A DNA stretch of 64,000 nucleotides from Rhizobium sp. Root1203 (GTDB taxonomy: Bacteria > Pseudomonadota > Alphaproteobacteria > Rhizobiales > Rhizobiaceae): positions 512,373-576,372 of the forward strand of contig NZ_LMCW01000012.1 of NCBI RefSeq assembly GCF_001424945.1, in the 5' to 3' direction. The translations under genes and the position numbers were made by a program. Positions 18,456-27,337 of this stretch are shown here, piece by piece. Numbering within the stretch: position 1 is the stretch's first letter; every line of letters starts with the position of its first letter. The notes under the pieces are model-generated. The model did not search any database and was not told the DNA's origin. It saw only the letters and a list, made by a program, of their open reading frames with translations.

Positions 18456-18763
18456 AGCAATCTCCTTTCGATGTAGTGGTAGTTAGAGCGCTACACGGAT
18501 TTGTGAAGCCGTATGGGGGCGCCGAAGAGGTTGATTTACTTAAATTTTTTTGCGGAACATTCTGGCTGGTCGTGCATTTTAGTGCGTTGGTGAAAACGCA
18601 TCGCCGTTTGCTGCCGCGTGTTTCGAGTGTCCCCCAAAAAATGAACCCGCAGACGCTCGTAAGAAGCATCACGAAATATTAAACCAAGGAACCCCATTGC
18701 GCCGACCGGGTTACGCCCCTGAGGTCCGACGTGGCCTCACCTTCAAAACCCAAGGAGACCGAA
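18456..18763. other. 308-bp region without a gene
   Basis: Divergent promoter region between the 68-residue small gene and the KGG-like small gene. It is AT-richer than its surroundings (for example TTTACTTAAATTTTTTTGCG near 18535-18554), contains the EcfG-like promoter at 18688-18712 and a weaker match to the same GGAAC-N18-TT pattern at 18554-18578. No convincing coding frame seen. Confidence 0.6.
18688..18712 (+). promoter_or_regulatory. EcfG/RpoE2-type general stress promoter
   Basis: GGAAC at 18688-18692, an 18-nt spacer and TT at 18711-18712 (the -10 side reads GGGTT). This fits the GGAAC-N18-TT pattern known for the general stress sigma factor RpoE2 of Sinorhizobium (EcfG in other alphaproteobacteria). 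It lies 52 bp before the ATG of the KGG-like small protein. Confidence 0.65.
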
Positions 18764-18946
18764 ATGGCAAACCAAGGTGGAACCCACGATCAGCACGTCA
18801 AGGCCGGCAAGAAGAGTCATAAAAACGCCGGCGCCTCCGGAAGCGAGCGCAACATGTCTTCGTCAGGTTCCCGCGCGCAGCAGGCTGACAGCACGAACGA
18901 CAAGCAGATGAAGGGTGGCCAGCAAAGCCAGAAGGGCAAGCACTGA
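18764..18946 (+). CDS. Small hydrophilic KGG-like stress protein
   Basis: A 60-residue very hydrophilic, low-complexity protein rich in Gly, Ser, Lys, Gln and His (MANQGGTHDQHVKAGKKSHK at the start, QMKGGQQSQKGKH at the end). It recalls stress-induced KGG-repeat proteins and hydrophilins, but the repeats are imperfect, so the family call is tentative. AAGGAGA precedes the ATG at a good distance, an EcfG-like promoter lies 52 bp upstream and a terminator follows. These three signals together make it a convincing gene despite its size; likely intrinsically disordered and desiccation or osmotic-stress related. Confidence 0.75.
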   Translation: MANQGGTHDQHVKAGKKSHKNAGASGSERNMSSSGSRAQQADSTNDKQMKGGQQSQKGKH

Positions 18947-18986
18947 AGCCTTATCGCGAAACCCTTCGGCAAGCCGACGATCTGCG

Positions 18987-19006
18987 GCCCGCGCTCAGGC
19001 GCGGGC
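18987..19006 (+). terminator. Terminator of the KGG-like small gene
   Basis: An 8-bp GC stem (GCCCGCGC at 18987-18994, GCGCGGGC at 18999-19006) with a TCAG loop, followed by TTCGTT. It lies 40 bp past the stop codon. Confidence 0.6.
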
Positions 19007-19161
19007 TTCGTTGGTGGGATCATCAGTCGAACTTTGCAGGCTCACCGTAAGAAATGTGCCTAATGCACAGAAGAAGGTCTATTTTTCGGTTGACCGCGAT
19101 GGGGCCTCTGCATATGTTCCGCGCACTTCCAGCCGGGGCGCATTCAAGCCTTGGAACAAGG

Positions 19162-19237
19162 GAGAGCGTAGCTCAGCTGGTAGAGCAACTGACTTTTAAT
19201 CAGTAGGTCTCGGGTTCGAACCCCGACGCTCTCACCA
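19162..19237 (+). tRNA. tRNA-Lys (anticodon TTT), CCA encoded
   Basis: The acceptor stem GAGAGCG/CGCTCTC, D arm GCTC-AGCTGGTA-GAGC, anticodon stem ACTGA/TCAGT with loop CTTTTAA, T arm CGGGTTCGAACCCCG and discriminator A at 19234 followed by CCA at 19235-19237 all pair correctly. The anticodon TTT reads lysine codons. No integrase or duplicated 3' end was seen nearby. Confidence 0.97.
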
Positions 19238-19715
19238 TAGTAAAATCAGACAGATAGTGACACTTCTACTCTATAGGCATTGCTGATCCGTCGTTTCGGT
19301 GGTCAGGTACGTTGGCAAGCGACTTCGCTTCCGACGGCTCGCTGTTGATTATCCGACCTCGCGTGTCGGTATCCAGTTTCCATTTCGCCGAAAACCTGCC
19401 AAAAGCCCGTTCGGGCGCGACTGCCGTTAACTTTAGAACGGGGTCGGGCGGCAGATTGACGTCACGCTGCTGCCACGAGATCACGTGGCCGTCCCTTGTC
19501 GCCCCGCAATGAGCCGATGCCCCGGCGCGATTCGGCGACCTTTCCCCCAATCGCGAACTGAAAGCGGAATTGCCGCTTCTTGCTGCCCGCAAACGCCTCC
19601 CTTTACGAACGCCGATGACGGCCATAAACTTTCACATGTCCGTCCCGCATGAGTGGGTGGCATCAAAGTGCGGGATGCCGCCAGCTGGCCGAACGGCGAT
19701 CATGGAGAGTATCTG
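19238..19715. other. 478-bp stretch with no convincing gene
   Basis: Between tRNA-Lys and the next small gene. A minus-strand frame at 19266-19625 is open for 119 residues (a shorter version would begin near 19486), but no good ribosome binding site, hydrophobic pattern or known motif was found, so I do not call it. Base composition near 19260-19480 is a little lower in GC than the neighbours. No terminator for the tRNA was recognised. Confidence 0.5.
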
Positions 19716-20045
19716 ATGAGCTTTCGTCCGCCGCAATCGCTCAGGCAACCATTTTCGGTTGAAAGCGGGTTCAACGTCCTTGAATACGAACTCATGGCCG
19801 AGCGCGCGAATTCCCTCGGGCGGCACGGACGCAAGGTCGAATCGGCACTTCACGAGCTGAAGGCATGGAACCCCGAGCGCCAGGGCGACGGTGCCAGGGA
19901 ACGACTGTTGAACGAAGCTTCGGATGCGGTCTGGGCGTTGTTCGTCCAACGCGAGATTTGCGGCTTGCGAAACAGCCGCGACGTCATTCAGCGCTACGGC
20001 ATACCCGACGAGGTGCTGGCGCGCCTCGGGTCGACGCGCCGCTGA
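19716..20045 (+). CDS. Small helical protein of unknown function (DUF6665-like)
   Basis: A 109-residue soluble, mostly helical protein. GGAGAG precedes the ATG by 8 nt, which fixes the start. The segment VLEYELMAERANSLGRHGRKVESALHELK and the C-terminal RNSRDVIQRYGIPDEVLARLG are amphipathic helices. I think it belongs to a small conserved family of Rhizobiales (DUF6665), but the name is from memory and the function is unknown. It lies 104 bp upstream of ccdA on the same strand. Confidence 0.65.
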   Translation: MSFRPPQSLRQPFSVESGFNVLEYELMAERANSLGRHGRKVESALHELKAWNPERQGDGARERLLNEASDAVWALFVQREICGLRNSRDVIQRYGIPDEVLARLGSTRR

Positions 20046-20149
20046 CTGCCGCGAGCCTCTATCACCCCCAAGCGCGAAAAGGTGATTGGCGAGACCGGGT
20101 CTGCTGCGGTAGGACTTGCCGCAATATTGCCTGCGCCGGAGATGACCGA

Positions 20150-20896
20150 GTGACGATTGCTGATATTTCCTTGCTGAGCGCGTTGTTTGCCGGCGCGCTT
20201 TCGTTTCTGTCGCCGTGTGTCCTACCCCTGGTACCGCCCTATCTCTGCTACATGGCGGGCGTCTCCGTCGAGCAGTTCCGCGGCGGCGCCGTCACGGTGG
20301 CACCTGACGTTCGTCGTGGAATCCTGTTTTCAGCGCTTTTCTTTACGCTCGGCTTCGCCACGGTGTTCGTGGCGCTGGGTGCCGGTGCGTCGAGCATCGG
20401 GATGGCGCTTCGCCAGCATCTCGATCTGCTGGCGAAGATCGGCGGCCTGATCATCATCATCATGGGCCTGAACTTCCTGGGCCTCTTCCGAATCGGACTG
20501 CTAGCGCGTGAAGCCCGCTTCCAGCGAGGCGGAAAGCCGGCGACGCTGACCGGGGCTTATGTCATGGGCCTTGCCTTCGCCTTCGGCTGGACGCCCTGCA
20601 TCGGTCCCGTTCTCGGCGCGATCCTCGGCGTTGCCGCCTCGCGCGAGACGGTCGGCTCGGGTGCCGGACTCCTGGCCGTCTATTCGCTCGGGCTTGCCAT
20701 TCCGTTCTGGATCGCAGCCGGCTTCTCGGGTGCGTTCATGGGCTTCCTTGCGCGCTTCCGGAGACATCTCGGTGCGGTCGAGAAGGTGATGGGGGGGTTC
20801 CTGATCCTGACGGGCCTCGCATTCATGTTCGGATTTGTCAGCGATGCCGCGATCTGGTTCCAGCAGACCTTTCCAATCCTGATGAAAATCGGCTAA
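20150..20896 (+). CDS. ccdA: Cytochrome c biogenesis thiol-transfer protein CcdA
   Basis: A 248-residue inner-membrane protein with six membrane helices that carries reducing equivalents from cytoplasmic thioredoxin to the periplasm for haem attachment to apocytochrome c. The two redox cysteines are visible in FLSPCVLPLVPPYLCYMAG and FGWTPCIGPVLGA. I chose the GTG start at 20150 because hydrophobic sequence begins right after it; the frame is open upstream, but that part overlaps the preceding gene and is low-quality Arg-rich sequence. Confidence 0.92.
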   Translation: MTIADISLLSALFAGALSFLSPCVLPLVPPYLCYMAGVSVEQFRGGAVTVAPDVRRGILFSALFFTLGFATVFVALGAGASSIGMALRQHLDLLAKIGGLIIIIMGLNFLGLFRIGLLAREARFQRGGKPATLTGAYVMGLAFAFGWTPCIGPVLGAILGVAASRETVGSGAGLLAVYSLGLAIPFWIAAGFSGAFMGFLARFRRHLGAVEKVMGGFLILTGLAFMFGFVSDAAIWFQQTFPILMKIG

Positions 20897-20941
20897 GCGG
20901 ATATCGTCCTTCCCCGCCGATCTTCACCACTGGAATAGCAC

Positions 20942-21892
20942 TTGGCCGATATCGTCAGTCTTCTTTTGCCGTTCTTCGGCCTGATCCTCATCGGCTACAT
21001 CGCGGCAAAGGCCACAAAACAGCCGGCAGAAGCGCTCGGATGGTTGAACACCTTCATCATCTACGCTGCCCTGCCCGCGCTTTTCTTCAAGCTGGTCTCG
21101 CGCACGCCATTCGAAGACCTGACGCGGCTCGATTTCATCGCAACGGATCTGGCCGCCACCTATTCGATCTTCATCGTACTCTTCGCGATCGGACGATGGG
21201 TCCGCGGCAATTCGCTGGCCGACTGCACGATCCAGTCGTTTGCCGGCGCCTACGGCAATATCGGCTACATGGGACCAGGTCTGGCGCTGCTGGCGCTTGG
21301 AGAGGATGCGGCAGTCCCGGTCGCCCTCATCGTCTGCCTTGAAAACGCGCTGCACTTCATCATGGCACCGGCGCTGATGGCGGCTGCGGGCGATGACCGC
21401 CGCTCTCGCGGGCAACTCGTCTTCGACATCGCCCGGAAAGTGGCCCTCCACCCATTCATTCTGTCGACGGCACTGGGCTTCGCGGCGGCAGCCTTCCATA
21501 TCGATCAGCCGCTCGCGTTCCAGCGGTTTGTCGACTATCTCGCTCAGGCGGCTGCGCCATGCGCGCTGTTTGCGATGGGAGTCACGCTCGCGCTCCGCCC
21601 GCTGAAGCGGATTCCGGCGGAGATCGCCTACATCGTTCCGGCAAAGCTTATCATTCACCCTGTTGTGGTGTATCTCGCGCTCACGGCGGTCGGCGGATTC
21701 GAGCCGGTATGGGTCTATGCCGCCGTCCTCCTCGCCGCGCTGCCCACGGCGACGAATGTTTTCGTTATCGGCCAGCAATACGGCGTCTGGCAGGAACGCG
21801 CCTCGGCGACCATCCTGATCACCACGCTGCTCTCGGTCGCGACGGTGTCGCTTTTCCTGATCGCGATAAAATCAGGCTTTCTTCCGGCGTAG
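20942..21892 (+). CDS. AEC-family transporter (auxin efflux carrier-like permease)
   Basis: A 316-residue membrane protein with about ten helices of the AEC family, whose bacterial members include malonate and other carboxylate transporters. Signatures are LLLPFFGLILIGYIAAK at the N-terminus, FAGAYGNIGYMGPGLALLALG in the middle and LLAALPTATNVFVIGQQYG in the C-terminal half. The only plausible start is a TTG at 20942. It lies 45 bp after ccdA and its 3' end overlaps the convergent ubiH-like gene by 21 bp. Substrate unknown. Confidence 0.9.
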   Translation: MADIVSLLLPFFGLILIGYIAAKATKQPAEALGWLNTFIIYAALPALFFKLVSRTPFEDLTRLDFIATDLAATYSIFIVLFAIGRWVRGNSLADCTIQSFAGAYGNIGYMGPGLALLALGEDAAVPVALIVCLENALHFIMAPALMAAAGDDRRSRGQLVFDIARKVALHPFILSTALGFAAAAFHIDQPLAFQRFVDYLAQAAAPCALFAMGVTLALRPLKRIPAEIAYIVPAKLIIHPVVVYLALTAVGGFEPVWVYAAVLLAALPTATNVFVIGQQYGVWQERASATILITTLLSVATVSLFLIAIKSGFLPA

Positions 21893-23083
21893 GCTTTCCC
21901 TTATCGCAGCCGGAATATCGCGTAAACCGCGACCGGGCTCGATCCCCTCGCGCATGACGACGCTGCGGAGCGGGGGGAACGCCGACAGTATATGCAGTCC
22001 GGCCGCGCGCAGCACCTGTACGGGAAGGAAATCCGACAGCAGCGACCGGTTGAGGAGATCCACGCTCGCGGTGCGTGTCATGATATCGGCACGGCGCTTT
22101 CGGTCGAACTGGTCTCCGGCATCTGCCGCGACAGGCAGTTCGGGACGCGTGCAGAGAATATCGGTCAGCGCCATCACGTCGCGAAGGCTGAGGTTCAGTC
22201 CCTGTGCGCCGATCGGCGGAAAGACATGCGCTGCTTCGCCGATCAGCGCGGCGCGGCCCTTGCCGGAGCGGTGGGCCATCATGCCGGAGAGCGGCCAGAT
22301 CTGAACGCCATCCTCGACGTCGACCTTGCCGAGCATGGACTGCATGCGCGCCTCGACGACATCGCTCAGTTCGGCAAGCGAAAGTTCGTTGCGCGCCTCG
22401 GCGTCCAACGGGTTCTGGACCCAGACGAGACTCGATCGGTTCCCGGGCAATGGCACCTGTGTGAACGGGCCGCTCTCGGTATGGAATTCGGTCGAGACGT
22501 TTTCGTGCGGTAGCGAGTGGGCAAAATTCAGGACCATCGCCGTTTGCGGATAGGACCAGGTGCGAACGTCGATCCCGGCAGTTTCCCGCAGCTTCGACCG
22601 GCGGCCGTCGGCACCTACGGCAAAGCCGGCAGCGAACACATCGCCGTCGGCGAGCGTGATCGAGACCGCATCGGAGGCAATCTCAATCGCCTCCGCGAAT
22701 GCACTGAAGCGCGTGATATTGCCTTCAGCGGCAATCGCGGCTTCCAGTACCTCCATCAGCGCCTTGTTCGGAAAATTGTAGCCGAAAGCATCAAGCCCGA
22801 CCTCCGCCGAGCGGAAGGTCGTCGGTGGCGCCCGCAGCAGCCGATTCGTGCCGTCGACGATCCGCATCGTGGCGAGCGGGGCGGCCGACGGTCTCAGCTT
22901 CTCCCAAAGTGTGAGACGGTCGAGGAAGCGGATCGACTGGTCCATCAACGCAGTCGTGCGCCGGTCTTCCCTTGGTGCCGGCGGCGCAACGAGTGCTACG
23001 TTGCGTCCACCGCGCGCCAGGGCAATTGCGGCGATCATGCCGGCAAGGCCGCCGCCGATCACCGCTATTTCAAAAGTCTTCAT
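21872..23083 (-). CDS. ubiH: UbiH/COQ6-family FAD-dependent monooxygenase
   Basis: A 403-residue flavoprotein hydroxylase, probably for ubiquinone ring hydroxylation. The FAD dinucleotide motif IGGGLAGMIAAIALARGG is at residues 9-26, the central GADGRRSKLRE motif near residue 157 and the second FAD motif ALIGEAAHVFPPIGAQGLNL near residue 280. UbiH, UbiF, UbiL and related hydroxylases are hard to tell apart by motif, and alphaproteobacteria often use one broad-range enzyme, so the symbol is tentative. The 3' end overlaps that of the AEC transporter gene. Confidence 0.85.
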   Translation of the reverse strand: MKTFEIAVIGGGLAGMIAAIALARGGRNVALVAPPAPREDRRTTALMDQSIRFLDRLTLWEKLRPSAAPLATMRIVDGTNRLLRAPPTTFRSAEVGLDAFGYNFPNKALMEVLEAAIAAEGNITRFSAFAEAIEIASDAVSITLADGDVFAAGFAVGADGRRSKLRETAGIDVRTWSYPQTAMVLNFAHSLPHENVSTEFHTESGPFTQVPLPGNRSSLVWVQNPLDAEARNELSLAELSDVVEARMQSMLGKVDVEDGVQIWPLSGMMAHRSGKGRAALIGEAAHVFPPIGAQGLNLSLRDVMALTDILCTRPELPVAADAGDQFDRKRRADIMTRTASVDLLNRSLLSDFLPVQVLRAAGLHILSAFPPLRSVVMREGIEPGRGLRDIPAAIRESLRRKKA

Positions 23084-23119
23084 TGCACCGTTCCATCGAC
23101 TGATGACGGCGAGCCGACC

Positions 23120-23632
23120 CTATGCCGCCGGCTTCGCCTGACGGCGCCAACTATAGCTCTTGCCGACGTCCGCGTCACGGGCAGCAGGCTGATAATAATG
23201 CGGAATCCCCGGCAGGCGCTTCTCGGAAAGGCGCTTCAGCGCAGTCTCGTTGGTGACTGCGAAGCTGTCGATGCCGACTCGCAGCATCAGCGGCACCTGG
23301 TCGATCAGGACATCGCCGACGGCGCGCAGCTCGTTGGTATAGCCGAGGCGATCCCGCAGCAGCGACGCATGGCTGAAGGCGCGTCCGTCGTTGAACGCCG
23401 GGAATGCGACCGCCACGAGTTCTAGCCGGTACAGATAGGGCTCAAGCTTGCGGACGTCATCGGCCGGCTTGATCAGCACCCCGAAGTTGACGTCGTTGCT
23501 CTCGTCGGCCTTGGCGATCAGCTCGTCGAGGCTGAGGAGAGGCTTCTGCCCCTCGCCCGCCTTCAGCTCCTCCGTTTCGATCACCCATGGATCGTTTGCG
23601 ACGAAGCCGGTTTCTCTCCAGATCTTGGTCAT
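23120..23632 (-). CDS. DUF934 protein linked to sulfite reduction
   Basis: A 170-residue soluble protein of the DUF934 family (COG3749), almost always found next to sulfite reductase in alphaproteobacteria. Conserved-looking parts are LIKPADDVRKLEPYL, VAVAFPAFNDGRAFSHASLLRDRLGY and VGDVLIDQVPLMLRVG. It begins 10 bp after cysI, the last gene of the cysG-DUF2849-cysI-DUF934 operon. A role in delivering electrons or stabilising the reductase is suggested only by context. Confidence 0.85.
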   Translation of the reverse strand: MTKIWRETGFVANDPWVIETEELKAGEGQKPLLSLDELIAKADESNDVNFGVLIKPADDVRKLEPYLYRLELVAVAFPAFNDGRAFSHASLLRDRLGYTNELRAVGDVLIDQVPLMLRVGIDSFAVTNETALKRLSEKRLPGIPHYYQPAARDADVGKSYSWRRQAKPAA

Positions 23633-23642
23633 CGTCTTCTCC

Positions 23643-25313
23643 TTATGCCGCCTGCGCTGCCGAACCGTAGAGCGCGTCCTTGAACGGCTGCGGGCCGACA
23701 CGGCGATAGGCTTCGAGGAAGATCTCCGATGGATCCTTACGGAGTCCCAGATAGGTATCGACGATGGTTTCGATTGCGTCCGTCACCTTGTCCGGCTCGA
23801 ATCCCCGACCGATGATCTCACCGATGGAGGTGTGCTCGTCGCCGGAGCCGCCAAGCGTGATCTGGTAAAGCTCAGCACCCTTCTTCTCGACGCCGAGCAG
23901 CCCGATATGGCCCACGTGATGGTGGCCGCAGGCGTTGATGCAGCCGGAGATCTTGATCTTCAGCTCACCGATCTCGGCCTGACGTTCGGCAGCGCCGAAG
24001 CGGGTCGAGATTTCCTGCGCGAGCGGAATCGAACGCGCATTGGCCAGCGCGCAGTAGTCGAGCCCGGGACAGGCAATGATGTCGGTGATCAGGCCGGCAT
24101 TGGCTTCGGCAAGGCCGATCGCCACGAGACCGCGATAGACGGCTTCGAGGTCGGCGAGCGCCACGTGCGGCAGGATCAGGTTCTGCTCGTGGCTGACGCG
24201 GATTTCGTCGAAGGCGTATTCCTCGGCGATATCTGCAACCGCGTCCATCTGGCTGTCCGAGGCATCGCCCGGAATGCCGCCGATCGGCTTCAGCGAAATG
24301 GTCACCATGCCGTAGTCGGGGTTCTTGTGTGGCTGAACGTTCTGGTGCACCCAGCGGGCAAAGTCCGCATCGGCCTTCTTCCAGCGGGCGAGGTTTTCCC
24401 ATCCCTCGGCGCGCTCGGGAAGAGAAGGCGGCGCGAAGTAGGCGCTGATCGCCTGTACGTCAGCTTCCGGAAGCTTGAGTTCCGTGTCCTTGAGCTGAGC
24501 GAACTCGACCTCTACCTGTCGAGCCAGTTCTTCGGCACCGGTTTCGTGCACCAGGATCTTGATGCGGGCCTTGTATTTGTTATCGCGGCGTCCGTGCAGG
24601 TTGTACACGCGCATGACGGCAGTCGTGTAGGACAGCAGATCCTCTTCCGGCAGGAAGTCGCGGATGAGCTTGGCGATCATCGGCGTGCGGCCCTGGCCGC
24701 CGCCGACGTAAACGGCAAAACCGATCTCACCCTTGTCGTTCTTCTTGAGGTGCAGGCCGATATCGTGAACCTGGATCGCGGCACGGTCGCGCTCGGCGCC
24801 TGTCACGGCGATCTTGAACTTGCGCGGCAGGAACGAGAATTCCGGGTGAACCGACGACCACTGGCGGAGAATTTCCGCATAGGGACGCGGATCGGCGACT
24901 TCGTCGGCGGCAGCGCCTGCAAAATGGTCGGCCGTCACGTTTCTGATGCAGTTGCCCGAGGTCTGGATGGCATGCATCTCGACGGTTGCAAGTTCGGCGA
25001 GCACGTCAGGCATGTCCGACAGCTTCGGCCAGTTGAACTGCAGGTTCTGCCGCGTCGTAAAATGGCCGTAACCACGGTCATAGGTGCGCGCCACGTGCGC
25101 GAGCATGCGCATCTGTTTGGAACTCAGCGTGCCGTAGGGGATGGCGATGCGCAGCATGTAGGCATGGAGCTGCAGGTAGACGCCATTCATCAGGCGCAGC
25201 GGCTTGAACGCGTCCTCGGCAAGCTCGCCGGAGAGGCGGCGCTGGACCTGGTCGCGAAACTGCTCGACGCGCTCGGCGACAAAAGCGTGGTCAAATTCGT
25301 CGTAACGGTACAT
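23643..25313 (-). CDS. cysI: Sulfite reductase hemoprotein (ferredoxin/NADPH type, siroheme and [4Fe-4S])
   Basis: A 556-residue enzyme that reduces sulfite to sulfide for cysteine synthesis, in the nitrite/sulfite reductase superfamily. The cluster and siroheme-binding cysteines are seen as CPGLDYC and GCINACGHHHVG near residues 420-480; substrate-binding residues fall in QTSGNCIRNVTADHFAG. No flavoprotein cysJ lies in the window, so reduction by ferredoxin is likely. The ATG at 25313 has GAGGAAG upstream and gives the usual N-terminus MYRYDEFD. It stands 8 bp after the DUF2849 gene. Nitrite as substrate cannot be excluded from sequence alone, but the cys context favours sulfite. Confidence 0.93.
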   Translation of the reverse strand: MYRYDEFDHAFVAERVEQFRDQVQRRLSGELAEDAFKPLRLMNGVYLQLHAYMLRIAIPYGTLSSKQMRMLAHVARTYDRGYGHFTTRQNLQFNWPKLSDMPDVLAELATVEMHAIQTSGNCIRNVTADHFAGAAADEVADPRPYAEILRQWSSVHPEFSFLPRKFKIAVTGAERDRAAIQVHDIGLHLKKNDKGEIGFAVYVGGGQGRTPMIAKLIRDFLPEEDLLSYTTAVMRVYNLHGRRDNKYKARIKILVHETGAEELARQVEVEFAQLKDTELKLPEADVQAISAYFAPPSLPERAEGWENLARWKKADADFARWVHQNVQPHKNPDYGMVTISLKPIGGIPGDASDSQMDAVADIAEEYAFDEIRVSHEQNLILPHVALADLEAVYRGLVAIGLAEANAGLITDIIACPGLDYCALANARSIPLAQEISTRFGAAERQAEIGELKIKISGCINACGHHHVGHIGLLGVEKKGAELYQITLGGSGDEHTSIGEIIGRGFEPDKVTDAIETIVDTYLGLRKDPSEIFLEAYRRVGPQPFKDALYGSAAQAA

Positions 25314-25321
25314 CTGCTTCC

Positions 25322-25636
25322 TCAGACTGCGATGAATTCGGGATCGGCCGGCTTGTAGCCGGGCGCATATTCCATGGTCGGACCCTGCGCGCGAATTCGC
25401 TCGCGAAGGCGTAGCGGCCAAAGAACCCCTTCGGTTTCCTGAACCTCGATGACATTGACGTCAACGACCTTGTTGTCGGCATAGGACTTCTTGCCGATTT
25501 CTTCCAGTGCGGTAACTGCTTCTGCGTGGCGAGCAACGAGCGCTTCCTGCAGAGAGGCCACCCATTCGCCGTTGGCGTCAAGCCACACGGCAATGCCATC
25601 CGTCAGCCGGTTGGCGGTCAGAACCTTGTCTACCAT
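25322..25636 (-). CDS. DUF2849 protein in the sulfite reduction operon
   Basis: A 104-residue protein of the DUF2849 family, known from many alphaproteobacterial cysG-cysI operons but of undetermined function. Features are KVLTANRLTDGIAVWLDANGEW at the N-terminus and a C-terminal YAPGYKPADPEF. Its ATG is 2 bp past the cysG stop and it ends 8 bp before cysI, so the three are cotranslated. Confidence 0.88.
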   Translation of the reverse strand: MVDKVLTANRLTDGIAVWLDANGEWVASLQEALVARHAEAVTALEEIGKKSYADNKVVDVNVIEVQETEGVLWPLRLRERIRAQGPTMEYAPGYKPADPEFIAV

Positions 25637-25638
25637 AT

Positions 25639-27075
25639 TCAGCTCCTTGCAAATTCCTCGACCCGCGCACGTTCACGCACCAGCGGTTCGGACAGTTCGA
25701 AATTGGCACCTGCGACCGCATCGCCGATAATGACCATAACCGGTCCGGTCAACTCGTCACGATGCTGCAGATCAGGGAGATCCCGCAGAATTCCGTGCAG
25801 CAGCCGGCGATCCGCGCGGCTGGCGTTCTCGATCACGGCAACCGTAGTCTCCGGGGGAAGGCCGGCCTGCATCAGGCGCTCGGCGACCGAAGCCGCGACG
25901 GTGCGCCCCATGTAGACGGCAATCGTCGCACCCGAGACGGCCAGGCTTGCCCAATCAGGCAATACGTCGCCGGTGAGATCGTGGCCTGTCGTAAAGACCA
26001 GCGAGGATGCGACACCGCGCAGCGTCAGAGGCAGTTCGAAATCGGCAGCCGCCGCGAATGCGGAGGTGATGCCGGGAACGACCTCGTAGGAAATACCCGC
26101 GACGCGCAAAGCCGCCATTTCTTCGCCCGCGCGGCCATAGACCAGCGGATCGCCGGATTTCAGGCGAACGACGCGCTTGCCTTGGCGACCGAGGTGAACG
26201 AGCAGGTCGTTGATCTCTTCCTGTGATTTGGAATGACAGCCCTTGCGCTTGCCGACGGAGAGGCGTTCCGCATCGCGGCGTCCCATGTCGACGATTTCCT
26301 GCGGCACCAGCGCATCGAAGACGATGACGTCTGCTTCCATCATCACGCGCTGCGCGCGCAACGTCAGCAGATCCACGGCACCCGGGCCAGCGCCGACGAG
26401 CCAGACATGCCCGCGAACCTTGTCCAAGGACTGCAGGAGGCCGTCGGCGACGCGTTTTGCCTGCGGCAGGTTTTCGTTCGCAACGGCGTCGGCGACCGCT
26501 CCGGAAAAGAACCGGCGCCAGAATAGACGGCGAGCGGCACCCTTCGGCACACGATGCTCGACCGTCTTGCGGTAGCTGGTCGCAAGCTGCGCCAGTCGTC
26601 CAAGCGACGGCGCGAGCAGCTGATCGACCTGAGCGCGGATCATCTGGGCAAGCACGGGTCCAGCGCCTTCCGTACCAATCGCCACGGCTACTGGGGCGCG
26701 GTTGACGAGCGCCGGCGTGAAGAAGTCGCAATAGTCGGGCTGATCGACGGCGTTGGCCGGAATGCGCTCGGCGCGTGCAGCGTCCACAATCGCGCGATCC
26801 TGAGCGTCATCTCCTGTCGCGGCGAAGACCAGGACGGCTCCGCGCACCTGCTCGGCGGCAAAGCCTGCCCGCACCAACTGAATGCGGTTCGCGATCAGAT
26901 AGGCATGATAGTCCGCTTCCGGCTTGTCGGCATATGCAACGACGCGCGCCTGCGTGTTCAGCAGCAGACGCACCTTTGCAAAGGCTTCATCGCCATTGCC
27001 GAAAACGGCCGCAACCTTGCCTTCAACGCGGAAGAAAGCAGGAAACACCGACAGCTGTTCACTCTTGGAAGGCAT
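25639..27075 (-). CDS. cysG: Siroheme synthase CysG (uroporphyrinogen III methyltransferase / dehydrogenase / ferrochelatase)
   Basis: A 478-residue multifunctional enzyme that makes the siroheme needed by the sulfite reductase encoded downstream. The N-terminal third is the precorrin-2 dehydrogenase/ferrochelatase with the NAD motif FGNGDEAFAKVRLLL; the C-terminal 260 residues are the SAM-dependent methyltransferase, with VWLVGAGPGAVDLLTLRA and VVRLKSGDPLVYGRAGEE. I chose the ATG at 27075; a TTG two codons earlier is possible. First gene of the cys operon. The 256 bp upstream, towards the deaminase-like gene, hold no clear motif. Confidence 0.94.
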   Translation of the reverse strand: MPSKSEQLSVFPAFFRVEGKVAAVFGNGDEAFAKVRLLLNTQARVVAYADKPEADYHAYLIANRIQLVRAGFAAEQVRGAVLVFAATGDDAQDRAIVDAARAERIPANAVDQPDYCDFFTPALVNRAPVAVAIGTEGAGPVLAQMIRAQVDQLLAPSLGRLAQLATSYRKTVEHRVPKGAARRLFWRRFFSGAVADAVANENLPQAKRVADGLLQSLDKVRGHVWLVGAGPGAVDLLTLRAQRVMMEADVIVFDALVPQEIVDMGRRDAERLSVGKRKGCHSKSQEEINDLLVHLGRQGKRVVRLKSGDPLVYGRAGEEMAALRVAGISYEVVPGITSAFAAAADFELPLTLRGVASSLVFTTGHDLTGDVLPDWASLAVSGATIAVYMGRTVAASVAERLMQAGLPPETTVAVIENASRADRRLLHGILRDLPDLQHRDELTGPVMVIIGDAVAGANFELSEPLVRERARVEEFARS

Positions 27076-27337
27076 CGTCAATCCATTTCGAAGTTGCCGG
27101 AATATGCACTCTCCGCCCAGCTAAATGAAGAAACAGAAATTCGAAAGCCCGCACGGGCGCGTATTCTTTTACTCGGCTTGTCCGTGATTTGAGCAAAAGT
27201 CACCGGTGAGGCGTCATGAACACACCGGCATCTGCCGCAGCGCAATATAAAGCCTGTGACAAATCAGGTCCACGGCCGAAATCGGCATTTGCCTCGCCGG
27301 TTGCTGACGATAGAGTGCGCTCACCAAGGAGAAAGTC

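Noticed and set aside
19162-19237. tRNA-Lys as an attachment site of an integrated element
   Set aside because: No integrase, no second copy of the tRNA 3' end and no sharp compositional boundary were seen in the window.
19266-19625. A 119-codon minus-strand frame beside tRNA-Lys
   Set aside because: No good ribosome binding site, no recognised motif and unlike composition; mentioned in the gene-free region instead of being called.
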